From positions 1,612,001 through 1,676,000 of the forward strand of contig NZ_CP144375.1 in NCBI RefSeq assembly GCF_043575855.1: a stretch of 64,000 nucleotides of DNA, in the 5' to 3' direction. Origin of the DNA: Kutzneria buriramensis. GTDB lineage: Bacteria; Actinomycetota; Actinomycetes; Mycobacteriales; Pseudonocardiaceae. This document shows positions 60,911 to 64,000 of the stretch, piece after piece. Positions within the stretch are counted from its first letter, which is position 1. Each line of letters begins with the position of its first letter. The notes below the pieces were generated by a model. The model saw nothing but the letters and a program-made list of their open reading frames with translations. It ran no database searches and was not told the DNA's origin. The translations under genes were made by a program, and so were the position numbers.

Positions 60911-61647
60911 GACGGCGCCAGCCCGTGGGTGGCGGCCGCCCCGCCGTCGATGGAGAACTCGCCGCCGGTGCAGTAGGAGCTCTCGTCGCTGGCCAGGAAC
61001 AGCACCAGGTTCGCGACCTCCTCGGGCCGCCCGGCGCGGCGGATGGCCAGCTTCTTCAGCATGGGCGTCATGTCGACGTCGTGGCCGCCGAGCGCGTCCT
61101 TGACCATGTCGGTGGCGATCGCGCCGGGATGGACGGAGTTCACGCGGATGTTGTGCCGGCCCAGCTCCACCGCCGCCACCTTGGTCATGCCGCGGATGGC
61201 GAACTTGGACGCGGTGTAGGCCACCAGCAGCGGCATCGCGGCCAGACCCTCCACGGAGGACACGTTGACGATGGAGCCGCCGTGCTCAGTCATCAGCGGC
61301 ACCACCGACCTCATGCCGAGGAAGGTGCCGACCTGGTTGATCCGGATCACGCGCTCGTAGTCGGCCAGCGTGGTCTGCGGCAGCGGCGAGAAGTGCAGCA
61401 CGCCGGCGTTGTTGACCAGCACGTCCAGCCGGTCCAGCTCGCCGGTGACCTGCGCCCAGGCCTCCTCCGAGCCGACGTCGAGGTGCCGGTAGTCCGCGCC
61501 GATCTCCGCCGCGAGGGCCTTGCCGGCGTCGTCGTTGACGTCCGCGATGATCACGCGTGCGCCCTCGGCGACGAACCGCCGCGCCGCGGCCGCGCCCTGT
61601 CCGCGGGCCGCACCGGTGATCAGCGCGATCTTGCCGTCGAGTCGCAT
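60907..61647 (-). CDS. Short-chain dehydrogenase, probable hydroxysteroid dehydrogenase
   Basis: 246 residues from ATG 61647 (GGAGCGGCC ahead; upstream open frame unsupported). TGAARGQG cofactor site, NNAG near residue 83, Ser in NVSSVEG near 135, YTASK near 150 and NSVHPGAI. The sequence resembles 3-alpha/20-beta-hydroxysteroid dehydrogenases. It is fused into the mce4 transcript by overlap with yrbE4A. Mycobacteria have no SDR at exactly this spot between hsd4A and yrbE4A, so this is an extra steroid enzyme here (inference). Steroid position attacked is unknown. Confidence 0.9.
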   Translation of the reverse strand: MRLDGKIALITGAARGQGAAAARRFVAEGARVIIADVNDDAGKALAAEIGADYRHLDVGSEEAWAQVTGELDRLDVLVNNAGVLHFSPLPQTTLADYERVIRINQVGTFLGMRSVVPLMTEHGGSIVNVSSVEGLAAMPLLVAYTASKFAIRGMTKVAAVELGRHNIRVNSVHPGAIATDMVKDALGGHDVDMTPMLKKLAIRRAGRPEEVANLVLFLASDESSYCTGGEFSIDGGAAATHGLAPS

Positions 61648-61655
61648 GGCCGCTC

Positions 61656-62516
61656 CTAACTGAGGGTCATCACTTCGGTGCACGCGAAGGTGCGCGCCGG
61701 ATCGCGGTCGGCGAAGTAGCCGCCGACCGCGGCCCAGTCGCCGTCGGCCGCGTGGAAGGTCTGTTCGACGGTCGGGGCGGCGATCAGCGCCACCATGCCG
61801 CCGTGCACCACGAACAGTTGGCCGCTGATGTGGTCGGCCGCCGGCGAAGCGAGGTAGACGACGAACGGCGCGACGTGTTGCGGGGAAAGGGGATCCTGCC
61901 CCTCCGGGGCGTCACCGAAGACATTGGCGGTCATGGCGGTGCGGGCGCGGGGGCAGATCGCGTTGGCCTTCACGCCGTAGCGGGCCATTCCTCGCGAGGT
62001 CGCCACCGTCAGGGCGACGATGCCGGCCTTGGCGGCGGCGTAGTTGGGCTGCCCCTCGGAGCCGAGCAGGAACGCCTCCGACGACGTGTTGACCACGCGG
62101 CCGTACACCGGCTGCCCATCCTGTTTGGACTGCTGGCGCCAGTAGGCGGAGGCGTTGCGGGACAGCAGGAAGTGGCCACGCAGGTGCACGCGGATCACGG
62201 TGTCCCACTCCTCGTCGGTCATGTTGAACAACATGCGGTCGCGCAGCACGCCGGCGTTGTTCACCACGATGTGCAGCCCGCCGAAGCCTTCCACGGCCGC
62301 CTGCACCATGGCGTCCGCTGTGGACCGCTCGGCCACGTCACCGGGCACGATCTCGCCCTTGCCGCCCAGCGCCTCGATCTCCGCGAGCGTGTCGGAGGCG
62401 TCGGCGATGTCGCTCAGCACCACCGACGCGCCGGCGGCGGCCAGGGCGAGTGCCTCGGCGCGGCCCAGCCCGGCGGCGGCGCCGGTGACGATCGCAACTT
62501 TCCCGTCGAGATCCAC
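61656..62516 (-). CDS. hsd4A: SDR, Hsd4A-like (17-beta-hydroxysteroid dehydrogenase type)
   Basis: 286 residues from GTG 62516, chosen because GGGGAG lies 6 bases ahead and MDLDGKVAIVTGAAAGLG is the normal N-terminus; GTG 62561 is the alternative. TGAAAGLGRAEA cofactor site, NNAGVLRDRML near 96 (the multifunctional-enzyme-type SDR pattern), Ser in NTSSEAF, YAAAK with Tyr and Lys, and NAICPRARTAM. It matches Rv3502c/Hsd4A in sequence type and in place between ferredoxin and mce4 genes. The role would be oxidation of steroid or CoA-steroid hydroxyls in sterol breakdown. Confidence 0.88.
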   Translation of the reverse strand: MDLDGKVAIVTGAAAGLGRAEALALAAAGASVVLSDIADASDTLAEIEALGGKGEIVPGDVAERSTADAMVQAAVEGFGGLHIVVNNAGVLRDRMLFNMTDEEWDTVIRVHLRGHFLLSRNASAYWRQQSKQDGQPVYGRVVNTSSEAFLLGSEGQPNYAAAKAGIVALTVATSRGMARYGVKANAICPRARTAMTANVFGDAPEGQDPLSPQHVAPFVVYLASPAADHISGQLFVVHGGMVALIAAPTVEQTFHAADGDWAAVGGYFADRDPARTFACTEVMTLS

Positions 62517-62563
62517 GCGCGGCTCCCCGTCGAGTCCACCCGGCAGTGTCACCCGGCTCACAC

Positions 62564-62577
62564 TAGAATCTGTTCTC
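62564..62577. promoter_or_regulatory. Degenerate KstR-type site upstream of hsd4A-like SDR
   Basis: TAGAATCTGTTCTC fits TnnAACnnGTTnnA at all but two defined positions. It lies 47 bases ahead of the chosen SDR start and immediately downstream of the ferredoxin gene. Probably a second, weaker KstR site. Confidence 0.5.
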
Positions 62578-62594
62578 GTTCTGGGCAAGACCGG

Positions 62595-62786
62595 TCAGTC
62601 GGTCACGCGCAGCGCGAGGCGCGGGCAGCTCGCCACAGCGACCTTGATCCGCGCGGCCAACTCGGCGTCCGCCGGCGCCTCACGGATGATCAGTTCCTCG
62701 TCGTTTTCCAGCTCGAACACCTCGGGAGCGGCGGCCACGCACAGCCCGTTGGCCTCGCACAGATCCCGGTTCACTTCCACCGCCAC
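62595..62786 (-). CDS. fdxD: 3Fe-4S-type ferredoxin, FdxD-like
   Basis: 63 residues from GTG 62786 (CGGGAG six bases ahead). The cluster ligands are DLCEANGLCVAAAPEVFEL and ASCPRLAL: one Cys of the usual four is replaced, so the protein fits the 3Fe-4S small-ferredoxin class that serves cytochrome P450s. Its position between hsd4A and fadE26 is the same as Rv3503c (fdxD). It would pass electrons to a sterol-side-chain P450 encoded elsewhere. It is first in the mce4 transcript. Confidence 0.9.
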   Translation of the reverse strand: MAVEVNRDLCEANGLCVAAAPEVFELENDEELIIREAPADAELAARIKVAVASCPRLALRVTD

Positions 62787-62844
62787 GACCGTCTCCCGTC
62801 CGCAAGTGGGAACGCGATTCACGGTAACACCGTGCTACGGTTAC

Positions 62845-62858
62845 TAGAACACGTTCCA
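62845..62858. promoter_or_regulatory. KstR-type operator in the ferredoxin/FadE26 divergent gap
   Basis: TAGAACACGTTCCA matches TnnAACnnGTTnnA at every defined position. It lies 58 bases from the ferredoxin start and 22 bases from the acyl-CoA dehydrogenase start, so one repressor site can control both directions, as in mycobacteria. Confidence 0.85.
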
Positions 62859-62880
62859 CCTTGCCGAGCCGGGAGGCCGG

Positions 62881-64000
<1,120 letters not shown>

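Overview
The window is very GC-rich with actinobacterial codon use. Its contents (IdeR/DmdR-type iron boxes, a KstR-type mce4 sterol-import cluster, F420-type LLM oxidoreductase, DUF3052, many secreted hydrolases, a siderophore-type NRPS) point to a soil actinomycete, most likely of the order Pseudonocardiales. The rank is inferred from gene content only.

Left part (1-18 kb): a siderophore locus. One continuous reading frame on the minus strand runs from 13631 off the left edge and encodes a giant NRPS. It starts with half a condensation domain, then has three A-MT-T modules joined by C domains, then C and the start of a fourth A domain. Divergent from it, across two iron boxes, are two FecCD-type permeases and their ATPase. 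An ornithine/lysine N-hydroxylase with its own iron box faces the ATPase. A phosphopantetheinyl transferase that could activate the NRPS lies at 25.6-26.2 kb.

Middle (18-51 kb): accessory and housekeeping genes. These include an aminotransferase and LysR pair, an XRE/NB-ARC/TPR regulator with a candidate divergent micropeptide, a Tat-exported threefold Cys-repeat protein, three DUF4360 secreted proteins, an AarF/UbiB kinase homologue, a GH18 chitinase, a transmembrane Ser/Thr kinase without a canonical start codon, a ROK-GH4 sugar operon, an S53 protease, a trypsin-like protease, a GH5 glycosidase and a PadR/FAD-monooxygenase/GNAT operon. A family of inverted-repeat intergenic elements sits against gene ends at 24.0, 33.3 and 42.0 kb, with diverged remnants at 18.6 and 37.4 kb.

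The most unusual region is 42.0-44.1 kb. Between a DUF7873-type gene (minus) and an OGG-fold DNA glycosylase-like gene with an overlapping 47-codon ORF (plus), the minus strand carries two tandem structured RNAs. Each contains a circularly permuted tRNA-like module: T arm, acceptor 3' strand with CCA, acceptor 5' strand, UA, D arm. Its ends are joined by a long helix instead of an anticodon loop. This is the architecture of bacterial YrlA-type Y RNAs. No Ro60/TROVE gene is in the window.

Right part (51.8-64 kb): a complete mce4-type operon on the minus strand (fdxD-like ferredoxin, hsd4A-like SDR, a second SDR, yrbE4A, yrbE4B, mce4A-F, two Mce-associated proteins) and, divergently, a FadE26-like acyl-CoA dehydrogenase cut by the right edge. 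KstR-type operators lie at 62.56 and 62.85 kb. A perfect KstR-type palindrome also precedes the distant LLM oxidoreductase at 24.97 kb, suggesting it belongs to the same sterol regulon.
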